From Chloranthus sessilifolius (taxonomy: Eukaryota > Streptophyta > Magnoliopsida > Chloranthales > Chloranthaceae), in the NCBI GenBank assembly GCA_021018995.1, contig CM037590.1:70217597-70281596 (forward strand): a stretch of 64,000 nucleotides of DNA, written 5' to 3'. Numbering within the stretch: the first letter of the stretch is position 1; each line of letters opens with the position of its first letter. Under the pieces are notes generated by a model. That model was not told where the DNA came from and did no database searches. It saw only the letters and a list, made by a program, of their open reading frames with translations. A program made the position numbers and the translations under genes. Below are positions 23,223 to 34,646 of this stretch, piece by piece.

Positions 23223-24332
23223 TCATTCCTCGAAAAGGGATAGTGCGGCCAAGTCTATCTCCAAGCTGGGAAGGGAGATCTGGGGATTGGTGGGATGGAC
23301 TGGGGCTTTGGGTTTGTGTGGGGTCAAATGGGTTGCCCCATTTTGATCGATCTTTACGACCCCTGCGCTGACAAAGGAATCCCTAATGTGCGGCCTAGGG
23401 CGAGGTTTCTCCTCTATGTTGATTCCTCGAGCTCTTGCAGCCGCGGCGACCCTGGCTTTCTCTTTGGCCTCTCGGACCTCTTGTTCTGTGGGCTTATATC
23501 CTAGCCCGAATCTTACTTTTTGTCCCCTAGCCACAACTGGCTCTCTTCTGCCTTGTAATTTGGGTCCCAGACCCCTCCCTTTCTGATAGCCCCACTTTTG
23601 GAGCATCGCCACTGCTACTTCCATTCCGCCGTTGGTTGCTGAAGTGATATTTCTAGGGGGTTCTGGGCCTACAGCCAACACCTCATATTCAAAATTGTGC
23701 AGATCGGTGTCTTCCTCAGTATGTGGCACATCCACTACCTTAAGATTTTCAATGCTGTGGGTGGCCTTGTCTTTCTCATCGTGCCCTTCACCAATGATGA
23801 TGATCACCTTCTGTCCTGATATGAATTTCAATTTTTGGTGGAGGGTAGAAGGTATCGCCCCAACCTCATGCAACCATGGGCGTCTTATCAGTAGATTAAA
23901 AGAGGATTTGATATCCATCACTTTGAATGGTATGGAAAAGGTCATGGGCCCGATTACGAGCTCAAGGTCAACTTCTCCCATGATCTCCCGCCTTGTGTTA
24001 TCAAAACCACGAGCATTCGTCCTTGTTGGCCTCAACATGCAGGGGTCCACCCCAATTTTGGTGGCAGTTCTCAATAGGCACACGTTCAATGCAGATCCAT
24101 TGTCAATTAAAACCAAGGGAATTATCATGTTCCCGGATTCTACAGTGATATTGAGAGGTTTAGAATGACTATTTCCCTCCTTTGGCAGGTCCGCATCCGA
24201 AAAAGATATGGCATTGGGAGCCATCACTTGACCAATTATCTGCCCAACTTCATCCGAGCTGACTTGAAGTGATACATGAGCATTTTTTAACGTCCCCATT
24301 AATGCTTGGAAATTGAGTGGGGATGTCATCAA
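23223..24332 (-). pseudogene. pol: R aspartic protease followed by G-patch domain
   Basis: A 369-codon open piece. The protease has LVLIDNGSALNVCLL (catalytic Asp in DNG), then VIGPMTFSIPFKVMDIKSSFNLLIRRPWLHEVGA. About 100 residues on, a G-patch follows: LQKWGYQKGRGLGPKLQGRREPV...FGLGY, with the Gly spacing of RNA-binding G-patches. Its C-terminus is Ala/Arg/Pro-rich. A G-patch after a protease is known from betaretroviruses; here it may bind element RNA. It ends at TGA near 23223; the frame continues downstream. Confidence 0.85.
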
Positions 24333-24449
24333 TAAATCTCATACAGTAATATGGGCCGACATTCTTTTCAGTTGAGTCTCTAGTATATGTTCTCGACTCA
24401 TCTTCTCAAATGGATTCACAGTGCTCTCTTTCTTCCCCGCGGGTTGGGC

Positions 24450-25834
24450 TTATGCTGCTACTACTATTGTTGTTGTTGCTGCTGCCACTGTCTCAGGCTG
24501 TCTCGAGATCTTCCCCGACCTGGTAACAAAGTCCATGGCTCCCTCTCTGCTGCTGCTGTCAGCGTTAGCATTGGTTTGCTCGTAGCTCAGCGGGACTTGA
24601 TGTGGATCATAGGTTGGTCCCGAGAGCTGGAAAGGTGTGGCTGTCGGTGTCTGGAGTGTATGTACTGATGGCTCTGGGAGGGTAGGTAAGACATGGCTTT
24701 CCTCCGTGATGGATGGGGGGTAGCAAAATTTGGCCAGGTAGGGGTGGTGAGGTTTAATGGTGGTTGCACCGGGGGTAATGGTGTGGATGTAGGCCATTGA
24801 TAATTGATGGGTGCAGGCAGAGGGTTGAGGGTTTGATGGGCCATGAGGGAATTGACAGGGGTGGTAGAGTTTGCATGTGATTGAGTTGACGATAATGGGG
24901 TAGGAGCAGGCCATTCATAATTTATTGGTGGTGGGGGATTAGGGGTCTGTTGGTTTATTGGGTAATGGATGGGGGCGGTGGAATATGGTTGATACGCATT
25001 CATTTGTACGTAGTTAATGGGAGTGGATGGTGGGAAATATGCCCTAAGATCTAAGGGTTCAACTGTTGGTGTAAGAGTAGGAAAATAATCTGTCAAATTC
25101 AGGGATTCAATTACCCCAACAGTTCCTTCTCCTAGATTTCTCTGCCTTGGTGCCACAAACATTTCTGGATTACAAATGAAGTCTGATGGATCAAACTCCA
25201 ATTCTTTTTCAAATTCCTCTACCATCCCTATGGTGGGTCTGGGACCTGCTATTCCGGTAGGGTGTGGTGGTAAAGGCACCTGATGAATATTCGCATGCTG
25301 GCTTGCTTGGGTGGGTGCAGGGGGAATGATCTTTCCAACATCGATTAAGTTCTGGATCGCGTGCTTCAATGGGAAGCAGCGATCAGTCGAGTGACCCGGA
25401 CCCTGATGAAAATTGCAATGAGTATTAGGGTCAAAATTATATGGAATCGGATTGGGAGGAGGTCGTGGTTGGAGAACAGTTATTAAACCCTTTTCAATTA
25501 ATAATGGCAAAAGTACACTAAGGGATTGCCCTAAAGGCATAAAGACTCGATCATAATGGGCTCTCCTCTCTGGGGTCATTTGCATTCCCTGCCCATTCCC
25601 TGCTCTTTGTACTGGCCCTGTCCTGACGGGAGCTAGTTGCGCTGCTTGGAATTGGAACGGGGCTACATTGTTATTATTGGGCCGAGTGTTCACAACATTT
25701 TGCACCTTTGCCCCTGTCTTCCTGTCGTTCTTCTGCTCAGTAAACCTCCTAATCCCGCTAGGGCCCCCTGAAGCATTCTTACTCAACCGCCCTTCCCTGA
25801 TGGCATCCTCACAGCGGTTGGCATTCCTCACCAA
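24450..25834 (-). pseudogene. gag: R Gag C-terminal part (CHHC finger, Pro-rich)
   Basis: 25834-24587 is open (415 codons). It has GRLSKNASGG, a Gln/Asn-rich linker, a zinc finger of form CX2HX4HX4C (CNFHQGPGHSTDRC) followed by FPLKHAIQNLID, typical of Tat Gag, and a long tail of Pro/Thr/Tyr-rich repeats (INYEWPAPTPL, INYQWPTSTPL). The frame changes between 24587 and 24450, where the protease frame takes over. Confidence 0.86.
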
Positions 25835-26422
25835 ATCAGTAAAACTGGATTGCTATTGATATACAAGAAAATCAGAAATCACTAGTAGAGTGTTCTTTGA
25901 AATCATCTCTATCTGCTCATCGTCCGGTATTCTATTTCTGACTTAAGCTGTCAGTGCTCTCTATCGTCCCAAGTAGTCGCTGAAGGTCTCATTCTGGTTC
26001 TGCTTTAAACGGGCCAAGTCAGACTTGCGCGGTTCAATATCAGTATTATAGACATACTGTTCGTGGAACAAATGCGTCAAATCCTTCCATGTCTTCATCA
26101 TGGATGGTTCAAGAGATGTGAACCACCTTAGGGCTGGTCCAGTCAAATTTTTCTAAAAGACTTTTATTAGCAGTCTCTCGTCCCCCCCGTACTAGCACAT
26201 GTCCCCGCAGTAGGACTTCAAGTGCGCAATAGGATTGCCCGTGCCATTATACTTGTCAAATACTGACATTTTAAATTTGGGGGGCAGGGGGACCTCAGCA
26301 AACAGACACAAATCCGTGAAATCTGTGGCGTGGATTTCAACACCACCCATCTTTAGCAACTGTTTCTGGATCTTGTCTAGCTGCTCCCTTAACTGTTCTG
26401 ATTCTTTGGACATGGGGGCCAA
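25835..26422 (-). pseudogene. gag: R Gag capsid part
   Basis: In the same frame as the piece below it (26422 and 25834 are in phase), broken by stops near 26190 and 25950. It contains LREQLDKIQKQL (helix), VPLPPKFKMSVFDKYNGTGNPIAHLKSYCGDM and GPALRWFTSLEPSMMKTWKDLTHLFHEQY, the retrotransposon gag fold of Tat elements. It builds the particle shell. Confidence 0.87.
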
Positions 26423-26553
26423 CTTTTCAACAGCAGGCCGAGACTCACTTTATGCTATCAAGGGTGGGGTAACTATAAGTGGAGGTTTAACAGTGGTCAC
26501 TGCCCCGGCGTAGGCATCACTGTTTCTGATCTCGTCCTCTTCATACTGCTGAT

Positions 26554-27390
26554 CTACGTACGGTACAGTGAGGACGGGATTCTCAACTTATTGCTGTATG
26601 GACTGGATGGGATTGGATTGGATGTGGGTTGGGTGTCCCCCTTGAATGTAAGGGAAGTGTTGTGGGGTGATGGGATGGGTGGTAGTTTGGTTAGAGGTGG
26701 GGCCTGATAGGGCCATTGGGTAGGGGGGAAGGTTTGGAGATGGCCTTGGGGTGTGGGGTCACGGGAGAATTGGGTTTGAGGTATGGCATGGGTTTGGCCT
26801 GGCTGTGACGGTTGGGTTAAATGTTGGGGGTATTGTAGAAGGTATGAGTGTGGGGTTTGAGTTTGGGCCATGAGCCCTTGATCATTTTGGGCCATAGGCC
26901 ACTGATGGGTTTGGGCCATGGGCCCCTGGTAGGTTTGGGCCAAGGGCCCTTGATGGGTCTGGGCCACGGGCCCTTGGTGGGTTTGGCCCCATGGGCCTTG
27001 ATGGATATGGGCCCAAGCCCATGACCCTTGGAGAGTCTGGGCCATGGGCCCTTGGTGGGTCTGAGCCATGGGCCCTTGATGTGTCTGGCCCGTGGGCCCT
27101 TGATGAATCTGGCCCAATGGGCTTTGTTGGGTCTGGGCCATGGGCCCTTGATGGGTCTGGGTCATGGGCCATTGGTGGATTTGGGCCATGGGCCCCTGAT
27201 GGGTTTGGACTTGATGGGTTTGGCTCAATGGGCCCTGGGGATGGGGGATATGGGTAATGGGGTTTTGGGCTAATGGGCCTTTGAGATGATGGGTAGTGGG
27301 GTATTGGGCCATGGGGCCCTGGAGATCATGGATGGAGGGGTATTGGGCCATGGGGCCAAGAGATGTGTGGGAAAAGGGGGTTTGGGCCAA
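26554..27390 (-). pseudogene. R Gag-proximal minisatellite ORF (THQGPMAQ repeats)
   Basis: 278-codon open frame just upstream of Gag. Its middle (about 27240-26866) is a 24-nt tandem repeat encoding about 15 variants of THQGPMAQ; the flanks are Pro/Gln/His-rich. Because 24 is a multiple of three, all frames and the opposite strand stay open, so an open frame here is weak evidence of translation. It may be an N-terminal extension of Gag or a leader ORF. A stop separates it from Gag. Confidence 0.55.
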
Positions 27391-28640
27391 TGAGCCTTAG
27401 GGTATGTGGGTGATGGGGGTTTGGATGGTGTGGATTATGGGAGGTTGATGGGGGTCATGGGGGAGTGAAGCATGGAGGTTTGCCAAGGTGTGGGATGGAT
27501 TCATGGATGTGGGGTGTGGAGGAGAGATATTTTGAGAAGCCCTCCATGACGAGTATGCTTGAACATCTCCTCCATCATGGCCATGGAAGGGGGATCGGAT
27601 GTGGATGGTGGATTTAACGGGTGATTGGGTATGGATGGGGTGGATGTGGAGGAAAAATTGTGCATGGCCCAGGTGGATGATGGATTAAAGGAATGGGGTG
27701 GATTGGAGAGTTGATGTGAGGTAAAGGATGGGGAAGGATTAGGGATGTTTAAGGATGACGGTTAGTGGGGTATGGATGTTTGGAAAAAATCGGGTATGGC
27801 CCCGGTAAAAATGGGCATGACCCGGGTAGATGTTGGGATTTGTGGGATTGGTTAGGGCGGAGGTGACATAGGTGAATGAGGGCGGATCGGGTCTATAGGG
27901 GGATGATGGGAACTGGGGGATGGATGTGGATTGGGAGAATGGGTTAGGGTTTTGCACGAGCATGGTTTGGGAAAAAGATGGAGAATGGGGGGTTGGATTT
28001 TGGGTGTTTTGGGGGGTGGTGGTTGAGAAGATGGGGGCGCCGAATGGGCCGGTAACGGTAAAGGGAGATTGGGTGAGGGGGATGGTGGAAAAGACTTCTC
28101 CCGAATGGGAGTGGGTGGGAGAGTGGTGGGGATGAGTCGGGATCGGCGTAAGCCGGGTCCACTACCCACGACATTCTATGGTATCGGGTCGGGTATGGGT
28201 GCCTTGGGTAAGGCCCAAAGATCTTCCTCCTTCCCCTACGGGACGGCGGAGGGCAAGATGATGCCGTTGTGTCGACACCACAAACTATATCTTTTTGGGT
28301 TTTTGATTTATATATATATTTTAAATTTTCTTGAAAAAGTTTTGAAAAGCAAAGGTTCCCTTTTCGGATGGCCTTCGTACCTTGATTCAAGACCCGCGGC
28401 GACGATTCCGACGCACTTCAGAAGAATCGAAGAAGAACCTTCGATCTATTGAAGGCACGGAAATCGAGGCAAATAACTCAATCCCTCGAAATGAGCCAAA
28501 AAAAAGTTACCTTCTTTTGACCGGCGGGGGCGTATTGGGTGTCGGAGATGGCGGGGCCTAAACAAGGCACTAAGCACACTGATCGGGGGACTCGGGAGGT
28601 GGAAAGGCCACAGATTCGGGCTAGTCAGGTGATGAACACA

Positions 28641-28809
28641 CCTGGCGCAACTAATACCCGCGCCCAGGTTGCAGGGCAGCTTTTTTACACTGGCGCAACT
28701 AATAGTTGCGCCAAGGTAAAAGGGTGGATTTTAAAGCTGGTGCAACTATTAGTTGCGCCAGTTATAAATTCTAACTTTTTGTGCTGGCGCAACTTATACA
28801 TGCGCCAGC
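28641..28809. repeat. Palindromic modules in R leader
   Basis: Four copies of the LTR palindrome lie outside the LTR: 28641-28668, 28690-28714, 28737-28761 and 28783-28809. The arms CTGGCGCAACTA / TAGTTGCGCCAG are exact or nearly so; loops and spacers differ. The same word occurs in both LTRs. Confidence 0.9.
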
Positions 28810-29311
28810 CAAAAACTGATGCTCCAGCACAGGTTACAGCAGCCACCAACACCCAAAATGAGTCTCTTTTTTTTTTGCTTTTGTGGAAGCTAGGCTTCCG
28901 GAAACTGAGCTATTTTTGGTGATCAATTCTCTCCTTACCGCACCTAACGGGTTTGAGTCCTGTGTAACTCGCTAGCACGCTCCCCAAGGGTTTTAAGCTT
29001 CAGAATAGGAACTCACCCGATATACCTCCGGCACAAGCGCCTTCTCAGATACTAGGTGGGCTGGGACTTTTCTGGATCATCACCACTAGGGGCTGTCGTC
29101 ATATTAAGACCCGGGTGTTTATGTGTTTGCCTAATCTAACCCCTTTGAAAATCTAACCCGCCAAAATAAATTAATTAAGCTCCCTAACTTGGTTCAATTT
29201 TAATTTTTTTCAAAGCTTTTCTTTTTTTTTGGAAGTTTTCTTTAGTTCAAAGACCATGGGTGATTATCTCGTGCCGCCACTACGGGCCGGCGTCCACTGG
29301 CGGAATATGAG

Positions 29312-29518
29312 TGCACAAGTAGGCCCGCCAATCAGCTAAGGCACTTTAAATGGCGAAAAAGTAAGAAAATTAAAAGACAATGCTCAAATAGGCCCGCCAA
29401 TCAGCTAAGGTACTAAAATGACAAAAAAGTAAGAAATTTTAAAAGACAATGCGCATGTAGGCCCGCCAATCGGCTAAAGCTCGTAAATGACGGAAAAGTA
29501 GGGGTAAGTAAAACAACT
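29312..29518. repeat. 69-bp triplicate repeat in R leader
   Basis: AGGCCCGCCA recurs at 29321, 29390 and 29459, an exact 69-base period, followed each time by ATC(A/G)GCTAA and a purine-rich tail with AAAAAGTA. Confidence 0.88.
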
Positions 29519-29630
29519 TAATCGAAGGGGTGAGTAAAAAAGCAAAAATACACTAAAAAAAACAGCAATAACATGTTAGTAAAAATAAAAAAAAATAAGG
29601 CCAAGTTCAAGGGGAAGCTCTACAAGCTAA

Positions 29631-29648
29631 TCCCCAGCATAGTCGCCA
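29631..29648 (-). other. R primer binding site
   Basis: The minus strand reads TGGCGACTATGCTGGGGA two bases after the LTR end. It resembles the TGGCGAC...GGGGA sites reported for Tat/Ogre elements, usually assigned to an arginine tRNA; the tRNA assignment is from memory of the family. Confidence 0.75.
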
Positions 29649-29650
29649 TC

Positions 29651-31216
29651 TGTGCAACCATGGGAATTTTTACGATCCCCGTCGCGACGAAGCGCTCTCT
29701 AACGATGAAAAATATAAAGTCGCCACCCGGAGCTTTCGGTGTCCCGGGATACCTAGTTCATTTTTATGAGCACCTAAGTGCTAAAAATATGACTCTGAAT
29801 CCAGTCCACACCAAAGGCTCTTGGGTAGGGGCTTCGATTATCGATCGGGAAGATGTTAAGCACTCAATCAGCCCGCTTAACGCGGTCTCTACTTATGGCC
29901 AAAAATAAAATTATGTAAAAGAAAAGGAAATGGTTCCCTTTTGCCCAAATGGGCCTCCAATGCTATTTGTGTCCCTCCGTTCCTACCGAAAATTCGGCGA
30001 CGTAACGACACAAATGAGAGGGTAGGGGAATGCTCAAAAAGAGATAGGAGAGGAAAGGGGAGAGCCAGAGGCCTCGGGCCCTTGTAGCACCGTAGGAGAG
30101 CCTTGTGTGGCTTGCTTAGAGGAGCTTTTGAAGGCTTAGATGGTAGAAAAACAGGTTCTAACTACTAAGGCTTACTAGCTAAGGGAGGGAGAAGGGAGGC
30201 TAGGGGATCACACACACCTAGGCTATGTGTTTTTGAAGTAAGAACAAGCTTGGAAGAGGTTTTGGAATTCTAGAATTTTGAAAAAAAATAGTACACCAAA
30301 GAGAGGAAGAACTTTTCACTTAGAGCTCTTTCTCTCTTAAGCAAAATTCTCAACCCTTAAACCAAGGGGAGGGGGGCTCTATTTATAGGAAAAGGATGAA
30401 TTAGGAGGCTACTTAAATGCTAATTGGGGTTAGCAATTAGGTAATCTCAAATCTAAGGTTTCCTAGGATTTTGAGAGCTTGGAAAGGTGTGAAAGTGGTT
30501 CTAATGGTGGATGATGGGGTGAGGCTTTAAGCCACTTAAGGGTTGTAAATAGGCATGGAATGGGTGCAACAAGACTACCAAAACACACCCCAAGGACTGA
30601 GGTGGTCAACAAGTCAAACCCCAAACATGAAATCCGAGGCAAAACCCAACAGTTACTGTTCATATGCCTGGCGCAACTATTGTAAAGCAGTAGTGTACAG
30701 TAGCCTGGAAGGGTGGGGGACCCATTTATACCTGGCGCAACTATTAGTTGCGCCAGGCCATTTCTGGGGGAAAGAAGCCTGGCGCAACTATTAGTTGCGC
30801 CAGGCAAATTCAGGGGGAAATTGACTTGACGCAACTATTAGTCGCGTCAGGCAAAAATCCCAAAATTCTGTCTGATATTTAAATCGTCATAAATTTTGAT
30901 ATACAACTCCGATTGAGGCGATTCTTGGCTCGTTGGAAAGCTGGAAAAGTCCTCTTTCCAATGGTATATGATTTGATATCAGTAAAAGACCTCAGCTATT
31001 CCTAGTGCACTACTCTTCATCCATTGCTCGGGAAGGTTAGGTTTGGAGTTTGGAATGAGTTCTAAGGGTCGGGGCTGGTTTCTAAAGGTTTGGGATAGAT
31101 TCCTAAGAGATCTAAGGTGATTCCTAAGGGTTCCATGCATGCCATTAAAAGCTCGAAAATGTGCCTCTCTCGAAATATGTTTCGATCGGGCCTTGGGCCA
31201 AATTTGGGTGTCTACA
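29651..31216 (-). repeat. R 5' LTR (1566 bp)
   Basis: On the minus strand it starts TGTAGACACC at 31216 and ends at 29651 (plus strand TGTGCAACCA). Homologous to 14879-16505. It holds palindromic modules at 30731-30757 (perfect arms), 30778-30804 (perfect arms) and 30825-30851, plus a half copy at 30667-30681 where a deletion has removed the other arm. Confidence 0.94.
30667..30851. repeat. Palindromic modules in R 5' LTR
   Basis: Two perfect 13-base-arm palindromes (30731 and 30778), one half copy (30667) and one copy at 30825-30851 where both arms changed in a matching way (TGGCGC to TGACGC and GCGCCA to GCGTCA), keeping the pairing. Confidence 0.9.
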
Positions 31217-31221
31217 TGGAG
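31217..31221. repeat. Right target site duplication of R (TGGAG)
   Basis: Directly abuts the LTR end at 31216 and matches 14874-14878. Confidence 0.93.
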
Positions 31222-32410
31222 GTAGGAACCTTAATCCGAAATAGATGATGGTCTATATAATCACAAAGTTTGACTCTTACCCTTTGTACAACTAAGTGAC
31301 CACCCTGAGTCAGTTTTGACAATAGTAGGAGAATTTTTTTGGCCTTCAAAAGGCTTTTCCCAATTTATTAATTTATATATCTGCTATGACGTAATGGACC
31401 TTATTTTAAGGGCACTAGATCCACATCACCCTTGTTTTGAGGGCTTCAAGAGAAGATCCACATCATAACATGTAATAGAAAAATTTTACTAACTAGTAAG
31501 ATTGGTGGGAGCCAACATTGCCAAGGGAGACATTAAATAATAGGAAGGGAACCAACATTTCAAGATGAGGACAATATTTGAGAACGAGAATCTTATGAAC
31601 ATTCTCAATGAAAGTTGTTAGACTTTGTGGATTGTGCCTAGGGTTATCAAAATCGTATGAAACCATTTTTGTTAGTGTTTTTTACTTTTTCTTTAATAAA
31701 GTATCCCTATTAAAGCTTATTACTACAAAAAGTTTCCACTTTAACATTTTAAAAAACTTTTAGGGCTTTTATACATTGTGACAATGGCTTGACACACTTT
31801 CATTAGAGTAACCTCTTAAATAAAGGTGAGTACAAGAAGGTTCTTAAATTTACGTTTAATTAAGATCCTAAAATAATCTAAAGATTCTAGTTACTCTCTA
31901 TGATTTCTTAAACCTGATAATACACATCACAAGTCTGTTTCCACCTTAACAACTATATATTCTCTATCACACCCTCCTGTAATTGCATATTTTTCTTTTG
32001 AATAAGGAGTGTGTGATTGGTTACATTTTAATATCAACCTTCATCTCATTTATTGAAAGGTTAATATTGCAGAAAAACATCCATCTTTCTATCGATGGTG
32101 ACAGCCTTTCTGTGAGTCCATCAGGATTTCATTTCACTCATCTTGGAGTTTATCAGAGTTCGTTGCCCATTAAATCAATGATCTATCAAGAGTATTCACT
32201 TGGATCGTGCGGCTTGATTATCTTTCCTTGGAGATTTTGATTGATGAAAGGTGGAGATCATCATAGTGAATAAATATTGATAGTGTTGAGACATAAGAGA
32301 TTGTTGAAATAGTGGAATAATTGGTGAGAATTTAATGGAGAAGGAAGAAAGAAGTCGCGGAAGATAAGTCCCAAGACCATGGCTGGCCCAATTGATACTC
32401 AGGCCATAAT
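31222..32410. other. Unclassified sequence, no supported gene
   Basis: A/T-rich DNA between R and Athila element A. It continues the sequence interrupted by R at 14878. A small direct repeat with AGATCCACATCA occurs near 31408 and 31456. An 85-codon plus ORF (31983-32240) resembles nothing I recognise. No Athila 5' LTR or primer site is visible, so A is truncated at its 5' end somewhere near 32380-32410. Confidence 0.6.
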
Positions 32411-33472
32411 ATGTTGCCCTCATATCATGGCCTGAGTAAGGAAGACCCATACAAGCGCATTGATGAAATTCTGGTACTGTGCACTACTTTCAACATTGCA
32501 GGTTTGGGGGAGGAAGCAACTAGGTTGAGACTCTTTCCTTTTTCACTAAAGGATAGAGTCAGAACTTGGCTGTCAATACTCCCAACCAATAGTATTCAGT
32601 CTTGGAATGACCTTCAATGTCAATTTTTGGTCAAGTTTTTTCCCATGTCCAAAACAAGTCAGCTGAGGAAGAGCATCATTTTATTTGCTCAAACCCCAAC
32701 TGAAGACTTTCACCAAGCATAGGAGAGATTTAAGGAGCTCTTAAAGTAATGTCCCCATCACCAAATTCCTGAATAACAATTTGTTCAAAGTTTCTATCAA
32801 GGAATTGATCCCAAGAATAGGGACATGGTCGATGCCTCATGTGGTAGTACTTACCTCCACAAGACAGCTGATAAGGCTTGGGAGTTGTTTGATATCATTA
32901 GTGAAAACTTCATGCAAAGGGAGACTTTGTCAAGGGACATTGAGACTCCTGTTAGATTGGTGAGAGAGAACACTATAAGAGGAAAAATGTATGAGGTTAA
33001 TGGTTACAATGATTTGGAAAGAAAAGTGGATAGCTTAACTCAAAATTTTGATAAGCTCATGGGAGTAATGCAGTCATCAATGACTGCCAAAGTAAAGGAG
33101 ACATGTGTGACATGCCAATCCCCTACTCACTCCCTTGAAGAATGTCCTTCTGCTGCCCAATTTCAAGACCTTGTTATGAAACATGTGAATGTTGCTCAAT
33201 CCTTTGGACAATAGCCTACTATTGGTTATCATTGGAGAAACCACCCTAATTTGAGGTGGAGGCAAAATACTTTCCAAAACCAACAGCAGTCCATACCCTT
33301 TAGAAATGTTCAACCTTACCAGCAGAACTACTTCCCAAGGCCCCAATACCAGCAGCATATGACTCAGCCAATGGCACAACCTGTGCATCAAAGTGCACCA
33401 GCCCCAGCACCCTCTAGATCCCTCATATTTGAAGAGCAAGTTCTGACTTCATTGTAGAATTTGAGCTCTTTG
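32411..33472 (+). pseudogene. gag: A gag
   Basis: 32411-32722 encodes the capsid core (RLFPFSLKDRVRTWLSILP, NSIQSWNDLQCQFLVKFFP). After a stop (TAG, probably from CAG) near 32720, the frame resumes at 32825-33214 with LFDIISENFMQRETLSRD and a zinc knuckle CVTCQSPTHSLEEC (CX2CX4HX4C). The tail, to about 33457, is Gln/Pro-rich (FQNQQQSIPF, QPMAQPVHQS). The Gag N-terminus is absent. It would form the particle and bind RNA. Confidence 0.87.
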
Positions 33473-33654
33473 TCATAAACTGTTAACTCACATAGCCAAA
33501 GTATTAAAAAAATAGAGAATCACCTTGGTCAGCTATCCAATACTTTGACTAGGAGAGAGGAGGGAAGACTGCCAAGTCAGTCCATGAACAATCCAAAAGG
33601 GCAGTATATGGTGGGTGAGACTTCTTCACATGAAGAGTTAAATTCATCACCACT

Positions 33655-34643
33655 TTGAGGAGTGGAAGGCTGGTTGACAACAAAGTTGGTGTTGAGCCTG
33701 ATGAGGAAAGTGCAGGAAATGAAAGAACAACTCATATTGATATACAACAGGAGCAGCATATGAGAAATAAGGGGAGTGTTGATGTTCCCCAACAGAAAAA
33801 TGAAAAAAAAAATAAAGAAAAATCTGATGAGATTGTTAAGGCAGCAAATGGAGATCAGTCCCCCATTTGCCATTTTCGAATGTACTTCAAGCACCTTCTC
33901 CTTTTGACAAGGGAAATGCTAAAGTTGAGGAAATGATGGAGACATTTAAACAAGTGAAGATTAACTTGTCTTTACTTGATGCAATCAAACAAGTGTCAGC
34001 CTATGCAAAGTTTTTGAAAGATTTATGTACACACAAAAGACAATCTAGGATACACCTATCCAAGAAGGTCTTTTGTGCTGAGAAAGTGAATCAAGTGTTG
34101 TCCATTGCAACCCCAACAAAGCTCCAAGACCCTGGAATTCCCACAATCCCTTGTATCATTAGGGATCACACCATTGAGAAAACCTTGTTAGATCTAGGAG
34201 CTAGTGTAAACCTACTTCCATACTCAGTTTATGAGAAGTTAGGCTTGGGAGAATTGAAGCCCACACATGTAGTGCTACAGCTAGCTGATAGATCTGAAAG
34301 GATACCTGTGTGAATGATAGAAGATATGTTAGTTGGGGTTGACAAGTTTTTCTATCCAGCAGATTTTCTGATTCTTGACATGGAGCCAAGCAAGTGCACT
34401 ACCTCCATTCCTGTGATTTTGGACAGACCTTTCTTGGCCACTACCAATACTTGTATACAATGTAGATCATGTGTAATGGAGGTATCTTTTGGCAATATAA
34501 AAGTAAAATTAAATGGTTACGATGCAACAAGTCAACCTCACTTGGATAGTGAGGATTGCTTTTTGATTGATGTGTTGGATGAGCTTGTGGAAGAGACCCT
34601 GCCCAAACTGCTGCATTGTGATGATTTGTGTGATATTTTTTAA
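33655..34643 (+). pseudogene. pol: A protease region
   Basis: Protease with KTLLDLGASVNLLPYSVYEKLGL (DLG catalytic loop usual in Athila) around 34170-34240, then, after a TGA at 34311, DFLILDMEP, SIPVILDRPFLATT and FGNIKVKLN (34314-34643). The upstream part, 33867-34170, has the typical lead-in (KQVSAYAKFLKDLCTHKR and IPTIPCIIRD). The frame shifts near 33900. Confidence 0.86.
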
Positions 34644-34646
34644 AAT

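Larger units (their letters stand above)
27391..29630 (-). other. R long 5' leader
   Basis: About 2.2 kb between the primer site and the gag-proximal repeat. It is G-rich on the plus strand at 27400-28060. The longest minus ORF, 28390-27944 (148 codons), is Pro/His-rich low complexity (HHPPHPIS, NHHPPKHP) with no recognisable domain. It holds palindromic modules (28641-28809) and a 69-bp triplicate (29312-29518). Confidence 0.65.
14879..31216 (-). mobile_element. R: complete Tat-lineage LTR retrotransposon (16.3 kb)
   Basis: Minus-strand element bounded by two LTRs and a TGGAG duplication. Order: 5' LTR 31216-29651, primer site, long leader, gag, protease with G-patch, RT, RNase H, additional RNase H, integrase, long 3' untranslated region, polypurine tract, 3' LTR 16505-14879. 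The second (additional) RNase H and the long non-coding flanks mark the Tat lineage. From 24332 to 19632 all open pieces share one frame and are separated only by nonsense codons, so decay here is by point mutation rather than indels. No chromodomain is present, as expected for Tat. Confidence 0.94.

Noticed and set aside
22474..24168. Plus-strand ORFs of 172 and 178 codons
   Set aside because: Antisense to the Tat protease and linker; low-complexity translations with no domain.
26991..27273. Gly-rich plus-strand ORFs over the minisatellite
   Set aside because: A 24-base repeat keeps all frames open, so these are by-products of the repeat.
31983..32240. 85-codon ORF as a possible host gene
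   Set aside because: Short, no recognised domain, no exon-like neighbours.
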